Positions 43,552-52,799 of a stretch of DNA of 64,000 nt are shown here, piece by piece. This stretch comes from Butyrivibrio sp. (lineage in GTDB: Bacteria > Bacillota > Clostridia > Lachnospirales > Lachnospiraceae): NCBI GenBank assembly GCA_017615275.1, contig JAGAAO010000034.1:1-64000 (forward strand). Reading direction: 5' to 3'. Numbering within the stretch: the first letter of the stretch is position 1; each line of letters starts with the position of its first letter. The translations under genes were made by a program, and so were the position numbers. The notes under the pieces were generated by a model. It had not been told where the DNA came from. It saw only the letters and a list, made by a program, of their open reading frames with translations, and ran no database searches.

Positions 43552-44187
43552 TTAGAATCCTAAATTGTCGTCTACAAGGATAACGTGGATTCTGTCTTTG
43601 TGCTTTGAAAAGCGTGTTACAAGGAACTGGCAGCAGATTGTGTCGGGAGATTTGCAGTTCATGCAAGATCCTGTCTGAGCACAAGGAGTGCTGAGTCCGA
43701 AGCGCTGTGCGTTAATAGGCGCAGCGACATTTCTTGCTCTTTTAAGAGCGCTGTCAACATCATTGCAGACCTTATTCATTCCTACAATAAATATAACTTT
43801 TTTGGGACCCTGTGCGATAGCAGATACGCGGTTTGCGTTGCCGTCTATGTTTACAAGGATTCCGTCTTCGGTCATTGCATTTGCGCTTGAGATAAAGACA
43901 TCTGCATCATAAGCTGCGAGCATAGCTGCGCGCTTATCTTCGTAGGCATCTCTGTCGATGAAGTTGTAGTTGCCTTCTTTTAAAGCATCTACCAGACCGA
44001 TCTCATGAGCACTCATGGCTCCGCCCATGGTTACGCTTGAACCTGTGGGAATGAGGCAGAGTGCAAGTTTCAGAGCTTCTTCTTTAGAAGTTGCAAAGTA
44101 ACCGCTCATGTTTCTTGATCCGAGCCCGCTTATCACTTTCTGCGCAAGCAGTGTATTTCTCTTTGTTATATTTTCATTGATTGCCAT
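43552..44187 (-). CDS. LUD-domain protein (lactate-utilization LutC/YkgG-like)
   Basis: 211 residues, ATG at 44187 with AAGGAGG upstream. The domain shows ALCLIPTGSSVTMGGAMSAHE, the DGILVNIDGNANRVSAIAQG core and a Cys-rich SCMNCKSPDTICC tail. Such stand-alone LUD proteins are common in Clostridia. Relatives take part in lactate oxidation with LutA/LutB, neither of which is adjacent here. The cysteine cluster suggests an iron-sulfur or redox role. Function is otherwise unknown. Confidence 0.88.
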   Translation of the reverse strand: MAINENITKRNTLLAQKVISGLGSRNMSGYFATSKEEALKLALCLIPTGSSVTMGGAMSAHEIGLVDALKEGNYNFIDRDAYEDKRAAMLAAYDADVFISSANAMTEDGILVNIDGNANRVSAIAQGPKKVIFIVGMNKVCNDVDSALKRARNVAAPINAQRFGLSTPCAQTGSCMNCKSPDTICCQFLVTRFSKHKDRIHVILVDDNLGF

Positions 44188-44275
44188 AGAAACCTCCTTA
44201 AAGAGCATAAAGATGTGTATATCATTGATTATATGATAAAATAATGAAAATCAAAACGTATGCGAGGATATTAAT

Positions 44276-44929
44276 TTGGAAGATGTGGTTAAAGCGGTCA
44301 TTTTTGACCTGGACGGAACTTTGACGGATACAGAAAAATACTATCAGACGGCGTGGCCCAAAGCATTGAAACATTTTGGATATCCCATGGAAAAAGAGAA
44401 GGCACTTGAACTTCGTTCTTTGGGAAGACCTTTTGCACCTCTTAAATTTAAAGAATGGTACGGCGATGACTTTGATTATATGAAAGTGAGAGAGTATAGG
44501 AAAGGTCTTGTTGAAGAAATGATAAAAGAGACGGGAATACCTTTAAAGCCCGGTGCAAAAGAGATACTTACCTGGCTCAGGGAAAAAGGAATACTTACAT
44601 GCATTGCCACAGCAAATGATTATGAGAGAACAGAGCGTTACCTTAAGAAGATAGAGCTCTTTGGATATTTTGATAAGATAATCTGTGCAAATATGGTGGA
44701 AAAAGGAAAACCGGCACCTGATATATACGCTTATGCCTGCAGACAGCTTGGATTATCTCCTGAAAAAACATTTGCAGTGGAAGATTCACCAAACGGTGTA
44801 ATGAGTGCATACCGTGCAGGGTGCAATGTGATCATGATTCCGGATTTGACGCAGCCGGATGAGGAATTGCAGAAGATGCTTTATAAGAAAATTGATTCTC
44901 TGATCAATATAAAAGAACTGTTTAATTGA
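44276..44929 (+). CDS. HAD-superfamily hydrolase (beta-phosphoglucomutase-like)
   Basis: 217 residues from a TTG start with GAGGA upstream. Motif I is FDLDGTLTD (Asp nucleophile and acid), a helical cap follows (about 16-80), motif II is CIATAND, motif III the Lys in VEKGKPAPD, and motif IV EDSPNGVMSA. The pattern fits the beta-PGM/phosphatase subgroup acting on small sugar phosphates. The substrate cannot be told. It diverges from the LUD gene and converges with prs. Confidence 0.9.
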   Translation: MEDVVKAVIFDLDGTLTDTEKYYQTAWPKALKHFGYPMEKEKALELRSLGRPFAPLKFKEWYGDDFDYMKVREYRKGLVEEMIKETGIPLKPGAKEILTWLREKGILTCIATANDYERTERYLKKIELFGYFDKIICANMVEKGKPAPDIYAYACRQLGLSPEKTFAVEDSPNGVMSAYRAGCNVIMIPDLTQPDEELQKMLYKKIDSLINIKELFN

Positions 44930-44960
44930 ATGGAATCCCATTCAACTAAACAGTTCTTTG
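44912..44960. terminator. Bidirectional terminator overlapping the HAD gene end
   Basis: AAAGAACTGTTTAaTTGAATGG pairs with CCATTCAAcTAAACAGTTCTTT around AATC. The 5' arm includes the last codons of the HAD gene. It serves convergent HAD and prs transcripts. Confidence 0.88.
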
Positions 44961-44974
44961 TTCTGATATACTAA

Positions 44975-46189
44975 TCAGATTTTTTTCTCTGCTTCAAGTG
45001 AAGCTCTGAGTTCGCCGCTGTTGTATCTTTCGATGATGTTGTTGATTCTTTCAACAGGATTCAAAAGATCACTGATAGAAGCGTCGTGGTTGAGTGTATC
45101 AATAAGGTAAGCAATATACTTGCTCATATCACAGCTTATATACCATTCACGTGAGAGAAGTTCAGGTGTCTGGTAGATAAGGTTTGTTGTGAATACTCTG
45201 TCTATAATGCCGTTCTTGTAAGCTTCATCGAATACATCAAGTCCGCCTGTGAAGAGACCGAATGTTGAGAAAGCATAGATTCTTGCGGCTTTGCGCTCTT
45301 TAAGAGCTCTTGCAACGTCGAGCATGCTCTCACCTGATGAGATCATGTCGTCAACGATAATAACTGATTTTCCTTCCACGCTTGTTCCAAGGAACTCGTG
45401 AGAAACGATAGGATTTCTTCCGTCTACAACCTGTGTGTAGTCGCGACGTTTATAGAACATTCCGACATCAAGACCAAGCACACTTGCAAGGTAGATAGCA
45501 CGGCTCATTCCACCCTCGTCAGGGCTTATTACCATCATATTGTCTGAATCGATCTTGAGATCCCAGACATTTCTGAGTAATGCTTTTATAAACTGATATG
45601 TTGTTCTGACGGTCTCGAAACCGTTAAGAGGAATTGCGTTCTGAACTCTGGGGTCGTGGGCATCAAATGTGATAATGTTGTCTACGCCCATATTTACGAG
45701 CTCCTGAAGTGCGATAGCACAGTCCAAAGACTCTCTGGAGCTTCTCTTATGCTGTCTTGACTCGTAGAGGAAAGGCATGATAACTGTAATTCTTCTTGCT
45801 TTTCCGCCAACTGCAGCGATTATACGTTTAAGATCCTGATAGTGATCATCAGGAGACATATGATTTTCTCTGCCAAACATTGAGTAGGTCTGTGAATAGT
45901 TACAAACATCTACAAGGAGATAAAGGTCATCACCACGAACCGATGTCTTGATAACACCCTTTGCTTCACCTGTTCCGAATCTGGGTACTTCCGCCTCCAG
46001 TATGTAAGACGGTCTCTCATAACCGGTAAAGGCCAAGCTGCCTTTGTGTTCATTTTCTCTTTCGGCTCTCCATTTTACGAGATAGTAATCAACTTTTTCA
46101 GCCAGAAGCTTAACTCCCTTTAATGGAATGATTCCTAAGGAACCAACGGGAATTGTTTCCAGATTACGTTTCTCTTCTTTTTTAGGCAT
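44975..46189 (-). CDS. prs: Ribose-phosphate pyrophosphokinase
   Basis: 404 residues, longer than the usual 315 and typical of a Lachnospiraceae form with an N-terminal extension. It makes PRPP from ribose 5-P and ATP. The PRPP-binding loop is VIIVDDMISSGESM, a variant of the usual DDxIxTGGT. YESRQHKRSSRESLDCAI corresponds to the flexible catalytic loop, and ITFDAHDPRVQNA to the conserved metal His-Asp segment. Its start overlaps the stop of the helicase-loader gene (TAATG), so it is the last gene of a minus-strand operon. Confidence 0.95.
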   Translation of the reverse strand: MPKKEEKRNLETIPVGSLGIIPLKGVKLLAEKVDYYLVKWRAERENEHKGSLAFTGYERPSYILEAEVPRFGTGEAKGVIKTSVRGDDLYLLVDVCNYSQTYSMFGRENHMSPDDHYQDLKRIIAAVGGKARRITVIMPFLYESRQHKRSSRESLDCAIALQELVNMGVDNIITFDAHDPRVQNAIPLNGFETVRTTYQFIKALLRNVWDLKIDSDNMMVISPDEGGMSRAIYLASVLGLDVGMFYKRRDYTQVVDGRNPIVSHEFLGTSVEGKSVIIVDDMISSGESMLDVARALKERKAARIYAFSTFGLFTGGLDVFDEAYKNGIIDRVFTTNLIYQTPELLSREWYISCDMSKYIAYLIDTLNHDASISDLLNPVERINNIIERYNSGELRASLEAEKKI

Positions 46190-47172
46190 TACTGAAAATC
46201 CTCACTTTCTTTTATGGCAATCTTTTTGATTTTCCTGATGTCAGGTCCTGAGAGTTTGAGCAATTTGTAATTGCTGGCAACTCTTGAAAAGATACGGTCA
46301 GAATATGTAGCCTGTATATCTTCCAGAGACAGATTAGTATTAATGATCGTTGATTTCTTGCGAAGGTCGCGCTCATTTATGCATGAAAAAAGCTCTGAAG
46401 ATACAAAACTGTTAGTGCGTTCCGTACCAAGGTCATCTATTATAAGAAGTTCACAGTTATAAATGTCATCATATATACCGCGAAGTTCTTGCTTGTTTTT
46501 GTAGTCAAATGAATTTTCTGCAAGAAGTTCAAACAAGGCAGATGAACTAAAATATATTACAGAATGACCTTTTTTCAGCAATTCGTTGGCGACACATGTA
46601 GACAGGAATGATTTGCCAACACCAACTGTACCATAAATGAATAGATTTTGGTAGTCGGAGTTGAAAGAGTTTACAAAAAGTTCAGCCGTTTTTAAAGCTC
46701 CTCTGAACCTTTGCAGGTCATCGCCCTGATAATATTTTTCATCAACAAGTTTGAAATTGGCTCGCTTAGCCATTTCTTTGAGATTAGATCTGTCGTAGAG
46801 TTTCTCGATTATTTTCTGCTTGAAGCAGCGGCATTTCTCGTTTCCGATATATCCCGTATCTTTACAGTAAGGGCAGGAGTAGCCCATTTCAAGATAGTCG
46901 TCCGAAAAACCCGACTCTGTAAGAAGCAGCTTTTTTTGACGGGCGAGCTCTGCAAGTTCGTGTCTTAGCACGGAACGGTCAAGTCTTTCACCCGAAAGAA
47001 GTCTTTTGCCGAAATCGACGCTGATAGTAGAGACTTTATCCTCGAGTTCCCTGTACCCGGGGACACTTTCATAAACTGAGAGTTTTCGTTCCTCCAGTTC
47101 TTGCCTGTGAAGAGAGCGCATCTCCTCATATGAGTGCATTATTTCGTCGTATTGAGCGTTGGTTAATGCCAT
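46189..47172 (-). CDS. DnaC/DnaI-like helicase loader ATPase
   Basis: 327 residues from the ATG at 47172 (AAAGG 8 nt upstream). An N-terminal helical region is followed by a zinc site (CPYCKDTGYIGNEKCRC, about 109-125) and an AAA+ domain with Walker A GTVGVGKS, Walker B LLIIDDLGTE, sensor I INTNLS and a final arginine region. This layout matches DnaI/DnaC loaders that place the DnaB hexamer on DNA. The DnaD-like gene lies just upstream in the same direction. Confidence 0.92.
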   Translation of the reverse strand: MALTNAQYDEIMHSYEEMRSLHRQELEERKLSVYESVPGYRELEDKVSTISVDFGKRLLSGERLDRSVLRHELAELARQKKLLLTESGFSDDYLEMGYSCPYCKDTGYIGNEKCRCFKQKIIEKLYDRSNLKEMAKRANFKLVDEKYYQGDDLQRFRGALKTAELFVNSFNSDYQNLFIYGTVGVGKSFLSTCVANELLKKGHSVIYFSSSALFELLAENSFDYKNKQELRGIYDDIYNCELLIIDDLGTERTNSFVSSELFSCINERDLRKKSTIINTNLSLEDIQATYSDRIFSRVASNYKLLKLSGPDIRKIKKIAIKESEDFQ

Positions 47173-47235
47173 TTTTTCATACCTTTCAAAAAAGTCAGCA
47201 ATGTGCCAATTTAAAAGCTCCACCTACATACTTTT

Positions 47236-47290
47236 GCCCTGTACGTGCTTTAGGGAAGGCATGTGCCGCCACCAAACCAAAGTACAGGGC
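47236..47290. repeat. Second copy of the AAAGTACAGGGC palindromic repeat
   Basis: GCCCTGTAC (47236-47244) and GTACAGGGC (47282-47290) form an inverted repeat. AAAGTACAGGGC (47279-47290) is identical to 25953-25964. It fills most of the gap between the loader and the DnaD-like gene. Confidence 0.55.
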
Positions 47291-47332
47291 CCGAGTATTC
47301 CTCGTATCTGATTCCCCAATCAAATATGAGCG

Positions 47333-48430
47333 TCAGTTGTCCAGAAGTTTTTGCTCAAGCTCGGCAAAATCATATGTATTTTGCTGAAACTGATTAAAGC
47401 GGTTCTGGACTCCGCCGGGACGAATATATGATTCGTCTGAGCGAATTTTACTAATGGATGACACGGAAGCCTTCGATCTCTTCTTGCGGAGATCTGCGGT
47501 GAAATCAGCATCAAGTCTGGCAATGTCTGCTCTGGAAGAGACTTTGTTTACATGCCAGCTACGAAGAATGGAGTCACAATACTTGAGACGATTCTTCTGT
47601 GTCGCCATAACAGTACGGTCGCAGGCTTCCATGATAATATCCATTGAAAAACCCAACTCCCCACGCCACGATTTAATGAAGTTGCCTTCTTTTTCCGTGG
47701 GACTATTTTCCATACCGAGTGCTTTCATGATCTCGATGAGTTCGGGATCACGCTTGAAATTCTCCACGCGAGCCTGTTTTGGCGTCTTGATGCCTTGCTG
47801 AGCCCAGTTTAATGCCACTTTCTCGACATATCTGAAATCAGCCTTATGATTATCGACGCAATATTGCATCAGATAGTCCAAAAGATCATCGGAAAACTTA
47901 AGTTCATCTTTTATATAGTACAGAGTCATGAGATCTGTAGATGTCAAAGGTCGTTTAAAATACTGTTCAGCCGGGAACACAATGTTCGCATCGGATGATT
48001 GCTTGAAAGCTCTGAGCTGAGCGGCAGAGTAGTTGGGCTTTGCCGGAACAGCGTGTTCGGGCTCTTCCTTATTAGAAGAGGGAACGGCTTTAAGCACAGA
48101 TTCATTCTTGCGTGAACCTGAAGGTCTATGTGTAGTTAAATCCTCCATGTGGATTCCTATAAGGGTATCGGCACCGTCGTATTCAAGAGTGATAAGTGCT
48201 TTCTTCTCCCAGTACTTGAGTGCACGTATAACGTCCTTCTCAGTATGGTTGAATTTATCTGCCAGTGCAGAAACACTTGTTGGCAGATTAGCCTTCATCA
48301 TACGCAGAAGATAAAGATATATCTTTATCTGAGCGTCATTTGCATCCTGCATATATTCATCAATAAATACATTTGAAACTGTGGTAGAATCCTCCCCTAC
48401 ATTATGACTGATAGTTACTCTCCCCATCAT
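47333..48430 (-). CDS. DnaD-domain replication initiation protein
   Basis: 365 residues; the ATG at 48430 has AGGTGAG upstream. An N-terminal winged-helix domain (about 20-95; LRMMKANLPTSVSALADKFNHTEKDV) is followed by a linker and one or two DnaD C-terminal domains (about 140-215, FKRPLTSTDLMTLYYIKDEL, and about 225-300). A C-terminal basic tail rich in Arg/Ser and Gln/Asn follows. DnaD/DnaB(Bsu)-family proteins remodel DNA and help the loader at the origin and restart sites. Operon with the loader and prs. A DnaA-box cluster lies upstream. Confidence 0.88.
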   Translation of the reverse strand: MMGRVTISHNVGEDSTTVSNVFIDEYMQDANDAQIKIYLYLLRMMKANLPTSVSALADKFNHTEKDVIRALKYWEKKALITLEYDGADTLIGIHMEDLTTHRPSGSRKNESVLKAVPSSNKEEPEHAVPAKPNYSAAQLRAFKQSSDANIVFPAEQYFKRPLTSTDLMTLYYIKDELKFSDDLLDYLMQYCVDNHKADFRYVEKVALNWAQQGIKTPKQARVENFKRDPELIEIMKALGMENSPTEKEGNFIKSWRGELGFSMDIIMEACDRTVMATQKNRLKYCDSILRSWHVNKVSSRADIARLDADFTADLRKKRSKASVSSISKIRSDESYIRPGGVQNRFNQFQQNTYDFAELEQKLLDN

Positions 48431-48472
48431 TTGTTTACTCACCTGCTTTATACTTTTTCATCACATGAAGGA

Positions 48473-48481
48473 TTATAGCAT
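48473..48481 (-). promoter_or_regulatory. Extended -10 promoter of the DnaD-loader-prs operon
   Basis: Minus-strand TGcTATAAT, 43 nt before the ATG at 48430. No clear -35 box was found. Confidence 0.55.
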
Positions 48482-48557
48482 GGTAATTTTTTTAAGGATA
48501 TGGGAAAAGTGACGAAGAAAAGCGCAGTGGTGCATGTTTCCGAGATTTCGTTAAGAA

Positions 48558-48715
48558 TGTGGACATTGTGGATAACGTGGATTATTTATACGAAAACCCC
48601 AGAAAAACAGCCAAACTTTCAAAAGACAGACAAAAAATGTCTTGTTGAAAAGTTTGGCTGTTATCCACGATGTTACATTTTGATAAACGAAATTAAAAAG
48701 TGGAAATGTGGAAAA
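48558..48715. promoter_or_regulatory. Cluster of DnaA-box-like sites
   Basis: TTATCCACA occurs perfectly at 48567-48575 (minus strand). Matches of 8/9 are at 48661-48669 (plus, TTATCCACG) and 48707-48715 (minus, TTTTCCACA). Matches of 7/9 lie near 48558-48566 and 48576-48584. The cluster fills the space between murC and the DnaD operon promoter. dnaA is not in the window, so this need not be the origin. Confidence 0.5.
48603..48662 (-). terminator. Terminator of murC
   Basis: On the minus strand AACAGCCAAACTTTTCAA pairs with TTGAAAGTTTGGCTGTT and is followed by a T-rich tract. An inner AAGACA/TGTCT extends the stem. Confidence 0.85.
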
Positions 48716-48718
48716 GTG

Positions 48719-50113
48719 TTACTTACCTAATAGCTCAGTGCCGATTTTTACTACATCTCCCGCTCCCATTGTTATCAACAAATCTCCTTTAGTGCAATTT
48801 TGCAAAAGAAATTTCTCAACCTCGGAAAAACCTTCAAAAGTGGGAAAATACGTGCATTCATGCCCAAGCTCAATAATCTTGTCGCATAAAGTACGTGAAC
48901 TTATGCCTAAAGTGTCGGTTTCTCTTGCTGCATAGATGTCTACGAGTACAACCCTGTCCGCAAGTGAAAGTGCCTCTGCAAATTCATCGAGAAGAGCTTT
49001 GGTTCTTGTATATGTGTGAGGTTGGAATACACACCATATTTTATTATGAGGATAATTCTGCGCTGCAGTTAATGTTGCCTTGATCTCTGTGGGATGATGA
49101 GCGTAATCATCTATGATGGTAACACCGTGAATCTCACCCTTATGCTCAAAACGGCGGCTTGTGCCTCCGAATAACGAAAGAGCTCTTGAAGCCAATTCGC
49201 AGTCAATTCCGAGAACGTTACTTACGGCAATAGCAGCGAGTGCATTGTATACGTTGTGAAGTCCGGGAACCGCAAGTTTTACATCGACGGTCTTGCCACC
49301 CGGCATATGAGCTGTAAAGGAAGGGTTTCCCTGCTCATCATAATTAATATTAGAAGGAAAATAATCATATTCCTCTTTTGAACCATATGTAATGATCTCG
49401 CATCCAAGGCCGTCTGTAATTGCAGAACGGTTTTCGATGTCACCGTTTATTACAAGGGTGCCGTCATCGGGAAGAAGATGTGCAAATTTGGTAAAAGAGT
49501 TCCTGATATCGTTAAGATCCTTGAAGAAATCCAAGTGATCCGCATCTATATTGGAAATAACACTGATCTTAGGGAAGAAGCTGAGGAAACTGTTTGTGTA
49601 CTCGCAAGCTTCCGTAACAAAGAAATCAGAGTTTCCGACACGTATATTTCCGCCGATATCACTGAACACGCCTCCTATTGAAAGGGTGGGATCTGTATCT
49701 GCTTCAAGAAGAACCTTGGAAAGCATTGAAGTGGTCGTAGTCTTTCCGTGAGTTCCGCTTATAGCGATCGGAATCTTATATTCCTTCATTATCTGACCGA
49801 GAAGTTCGGCTCTTGTAAGCATTGGAATGTTGGCAGATTTTGCTGCTACGAATTCCGGATTGTCCGGATGGATCGCTGCGGTATAAACCACAACATCAAT
49901 TGGACTTGCGTCAGTGATATTCTGTGCACACTGACCATACATGATGTTTACGCCAAGATCGGAAAGCGCCTTGGTCATAGCAGATTCTTTTGAATCAGAA
50001 CCTGAAACCTTGAACCCTTTTTCTATCAGAATGTGGGCAAGGCCACTCATGGAAATCCCCCCTATTCCCATAAAATAAACGTGTGACGGATTGCTAAAAT
50101 CAATCGTATACAT
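48719..50113 (-). CDS. murC: UDP-N-acetylmuramate--L-alanine ligase
   Basis: 464 residues; the ATG at 50113 has GAGGG 7 nt upstream. The N-terminal VYFMGIGGISMSGLAHIL dinucleotide-type fold binds UDP-MurNAc. The central ATPase has GTHGKTTTT (P-loop) and SNIDADHLDFF. The C-terminal domain has GTSRRFEHKG, IDDYAHHPTEI and VFQPHTYTRT. It adds the first alanine of the peptidoglycan stem in the cytoplasm. It stands alone rather than in a mur/dcw cluster and diverges from glgC. Confidence 0.97.
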   Translation of the reverse strand: MYTIDFSNPSHVYFMGIGGISMSGLAHILIEKGFKVSGSDSKESAMTKALSDLGVNIMYGQCAQNITDASPIDVVVYTAAIHPDNPEFVAAKSANIPMLTRAELLGQIMKEYKIPIAISGTHGKTTTTSMLSKVLLEADTDPTLSIGGVFSDIGGNIRVGNSDFFVTEACEYTNSFLSFFPKISVISNIDADHLDFFKDLNDIRNSFTKFAHLLPDDGTLVINGDIENRSAITDGLGCEIITYGSKEEYDYFPSNINYDEQGNPSFTAHMPGGKTVDVKLAVPGLHNVYNALAAIAVSNVLGIDCELASRALSLFGGTSRRFEHKGEIHGVTIIDDYAHHPTEIKATLTAAQNYPHNKIWCVFQPHTYTRTKALLDEFAEALSLADRVVLVDIYAARETDTLGISSRTLCDKIIELGHECTYFPTFEGFSEVEKFLLQNCTKGDLLITMGAGDVVKIGTELLGK

Positions 50114-50253
50114 AATAACCCTCATTTCATATAAAAACCTGTTTTAATGCAATCTATTCTAACACTTATTTACGCAAAGTCAAAAAAATAAGGAAATGAT
50201 GTTAGATAATATTCTTTATTTAGCACAATTTTGTTTTTTAAATAATATGTTTA

Positions 50254-50274
50254 TGTTATACTTCTATATAGAAG
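50254..50274 (+). promoter_or_regulatory. glgC promoter with adjacent 14-bp palindrome
   Basis: An extended -10, TGttTATACT-like (TATACT 50257-50262), runs into the perfect palindrome CTTCTATATAGAAG (50261-50274), which would cover the transcription start and could be an operator. The leader from about 50275 to 50359 contains GCCGGGGCGCAAAG, a fragment like part of the GEMM (c-di-GMP-I) core, but the other half of that consensus was not found. Confidence 0.45.
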
Positions 50275-50359
50275 CTACATTTTTTTTCTGTAATACGGGC
50301 AGTGAGTTTGGTGCATCAATAGCCGGGGCGCAAAGTTCCGGATCGCAACGAGGTGGAAC

Positions 50360-51628
50360 ATGATAAAAAAAGAGATGATCGCCATGCTGCTGGCGGGGGG
50401 CCAGGGAAGCAGATTAGGAGTGTTGACAGCAAAGATGGCAAAGCCGGCTGTCTCTTTTGGCGGAAAGTACAGGATTATTGATTTTCCGCTCAGCAATTGT
50501 ATTAATTCAGGTGTGGACACTGTGGGCGTTCTTACACAGTATCGTCCGCTCAGACTTAATTCTCACATTGGAATAGGTATACCGTGGGATCTTGATCGTA
50601 ATTTCGGAGGAGTTACAGTGTTACCTCCTTATGAAAAGAGCTCAAACAGTGAGTGGTATACCGGTACTGCCAATGCTATTTACCAAAACTTTGAGTATAT
50701 GGAAAATTACAATCCGGATTATGTATTGATACTTTCGGGTGATCATATATATAAGATGGATTATGAGACCATGCTTGACTTCCATAAATCAAGCGGAGCA
50801 GACGTTACCATTGCCGTAATGCCGGTTCCCATTGAAGAAGCCAGCAGATTCGGTATCATGATCACGGATGAGAATAAGAAGATCGTTGACTTTGAAGAGA
50901 AGCCGGAACGTCCGAGGAGTAATCTGGCGTCCATGGGAATATATATTTTCTCATGGGAAGTTTTAAAAGACTCTCTTATGAACAACAAAGATCAATCGGG
51001 TCTTGATTTCGGTAAGCATATTATTCCTTATTGTAAGGAGCAGGGACATTCTCTTTATGCTTACGAGTTTGACGGTTACTGGAAGGATGTGGGAACTCTT
51101 ACATCTTACTGGCAGGCAAACATGGAGCTTATCGACATTGTTCCCGAGTTCAATCTCTACGAGGAATATTGGAAGATCTATACTGCGAGTGGGGTACAGC
51201 CGCCGCAGTACTTAGGACCTGAAAGCGCTGTGGAGAGGAGCATAATCGGTGAGGGCTGCGAGATATACGGAAAAGTTTACAGCTCGGTAATCAGCCCGGG
51301 AGTCAAGATCGGAAAAGGAACTGTGGTAAGCAATTCCATAATAATGAATGAAACAGTCATAGGTGATAACTGCAATATAGATAAAGGAATCATCGCCGAG
51401 AAGGTTACCATAGGAAACAATGTAAAGATAGGTGCCTTTGAGGAAAAAGAGAATGACACGAAGCCCAATATTTATTGCGAAGGCCTTTGCACTATCGGAG
51501 AGAAATCGGTTATTCCCGACAATGTAACGATCGGAAAGAATACGGTTATCTCGGGAGTGACCGCTGAAAAAGACTATTTTGACGGAGTGCTTGATAGCGG
51601 CAAGACACTGGATAAGGCAGGTGATTAA
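50360..51628 (+). CDS. glgC: Glucose-1-phosphate adenylyltransferase
   Basis: 422 residues. The nucleotidyltransferase domain starts [34 protein letters not shown], which holds the pyrophosphorylase signature and the allosteric Lys region. [12 protein letters not shown] and [10 protein letters not shown] (metal Asp) follow, then a left-handed beta-helix (about 290-390) of hexapeptide repeats. It makes ADP-glucose for glycogen. GAGGTGG precedes the ATG. glgD follows with a 1-nt gap, the usual GlgC-GlgD pair of Firmicutes. Confidence 0.97.
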   Translation: MIKKEMIAMLLAGGQGSRLGVLTAKMAKPAVSFGGKYRIIDFPLSNCINSGVDTVGVLTQYRPLRLNSHIGIGIPWDLDRNFGGVTVLPPYEKSSNSEWYTGTANAIYQNFEYMENYNPDYVLILSGDHIYKMDYETMLDFHKSSGADVTIAVMPVPIEEASRFGIMITDENKKIVDFEEKPERPRSNLASMGIYIFSWEVLKDSLMNNKDQSGLDFGKHIIPYCKEQGHSLYAYEFDGYWKDVGTLTSYWQANMELIDIVPEFNLYEEYWKIYTASGVQPPQYLGPESAVERSIIGEGCEIYGKVYSSVISPGVKIGKGTVVSNSIIMNETVIGDNCNIDKGIIAEKVTIGNNVKIGAFEEKENDTKPNIYCEGLCTIGEKSVIPDNVTIGKNTVISGVTAEKDYFDGVLDSGKTLDKAGD

Positions 51629-51629
51629 T

Positions 51630-52748
51630 ATGAGGGCGGTTGGAATAATCTTAGCGGGCGGCAGCAGTAGCAGGATGGAAGAATTGTCCCAGAAGAGAGC
51701 GGTTTGTGCGATGCCTGTGGCGGGCTTTTACAGAAGTATAGACTTTGCCCTGAGCAACATGACGAACTCGCATATTCAGACGGTTGCCGTATTTACTCAG
51801 TACAATGCCGGAAGTCTCAATTCACACTTAAGTTCATCCAAGTGGTGGGACTTCGGTAGAAAGCAGGGGGGCTTGTATGTGTTCACACCTGCGGTAAAAG
51901 CATCCGGAAACTTGTGGTACAGGGGAACGGCGGACGCAATCGCGCAGAACCTTGATTTCTTAAGGAGTTGCCACGAACCGTATGTTGTAATTACTTCGGG
52001 AGACTGCGTCTACAAGATGGACTATGCCAAACTTCTTGAATATCACATTCAGAAGCAGGCTGACATAACGGTTGTTTGTAAGGATATGCCGGCAAATGTG
52101 GACACCGAGAGATTCGGAACCATTCGAATGAATGAGGAGAGTCGAATAGAAGAACTTGAAGAAAAACCTGTAGTTTCGAAATCCAACACGATTTCCTGCG
52201 GAATATATGTTATTCGAAGGCGACAGCTCATTGAGCTTATCGAAAAAGCTGATAAAGAAGGCAGATATGATTTTGTGCGTGACATACTTGTAAGATACAA
52301 GGATATGAAGCGCATATACGGATACAAGATAAAAGAATACTGGAACAACATTGCTTCCGTCGAAGATTACTTCCGGACGAATATGGACTTCCTGAAACCG
52401 GAAGTAAGACAGTATTTCTTTAGAGAATATCCGGGAATCTACACGAAGGTCGTGGATCTTCCTCCCGCCAAGTACAATGTGGGGGTAAATGTGAAGAACA
52501 GCCTTATTTCCAGCGGATGTATCATAAACGGTACAATAGAAGATTCGATAATATTCAAAGGTGCCTTTATAGGAAACAACTGTTATATTAAGAATTCTAT
52601 CATCTTAAATGATGTTTACATCGGCGACAATACACATATTGAGAACTGCATCGTGGAAAGCCACGGCACGATTCAGGCAAACTCATACTACAAGGAAGAT
52701 GAAGGCATCAAGATAGTGATAGAAAACAATGAAAGATATATGATCTAA
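51630..52748 (+). CDS. glgD: ADP-glucose pyrophosphorylase regulatory subunit GlgD
   Basis: 372 residues from the ATG at 51630, with AGGTGATTA upstream within the glgC end. It is a GlgC paralogue: AVGIILAGGSSSRMEELSQKRAVCAMPVAG, SIDFALSNMTNS, WYRGTADAIAQN, SGDCVYKMDY and a shorter beta-helix. The catalytic region is altered (for example SQKRAVCAMPVAG in place of [13 protein letters not shown]), as expected of the non-catalytic GlgD that tunes GlgC. GlgC and GlgD form a heterotetramer. Confidence 0.96.
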   Translation: MRAVGIILAGGSSSRMEELSQKRAVCAMPVAGFYRSIDFALSNMTNSHIQTVAVFTQYNAGSLNSHLSSSKWWDFGRKQGGLYVFTPAVKASGNLWYRGTADAIAQNLDFLRSCHEPYVVITSGDCVYKMDYAKLLEYHIQKQADITVVCKDMPANVDTERFGTIRMNEESRIEELEEKPVVSKSNTISCGIYVIRRRQLIELIEKADKEGRYDFVRDILVRYKDMKRIYGYKIKEYWNNIASVEDYFRTNMDFLKPEVRQYFFREYPGIYTKVVDLPPAKYNVGVNVKNSLISSGCIINGTIEDSIIFKGAFIGNNCYIKNSIILNDVYIGDNTHIENCIVESHGTIQANSYYKEDEGIKIVIENNERYMI

Positions 52749-52799
52749 AATTTTTTAACCGGAGACTTCAATATTATTTGACCAAGAGGGGGCTATATG

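Noticed and set aside
48443-48718. Chromosomal replication origin
   Set aside because: DnaA-box-like sites are present, but there is no dnaA/dnaN, rpmH or AT-rich unwinding element, so only a box cluster is claimed.
48500-48730. 76-residue plus-strand frame between the DnaD-like gene and murC
   Set aside because: It runs through the murC terminator and the DnaA-box cluster, has no ribosome binding site and no family resemblance.
50275-50359. c-di-GMP-I (GEMM) riboswitch before glgC
   Set aside because: Only a GGGGCGCAAAG-like fragment is seen. The CAGGGCAAACC half and GAAA tetraloop are missing.
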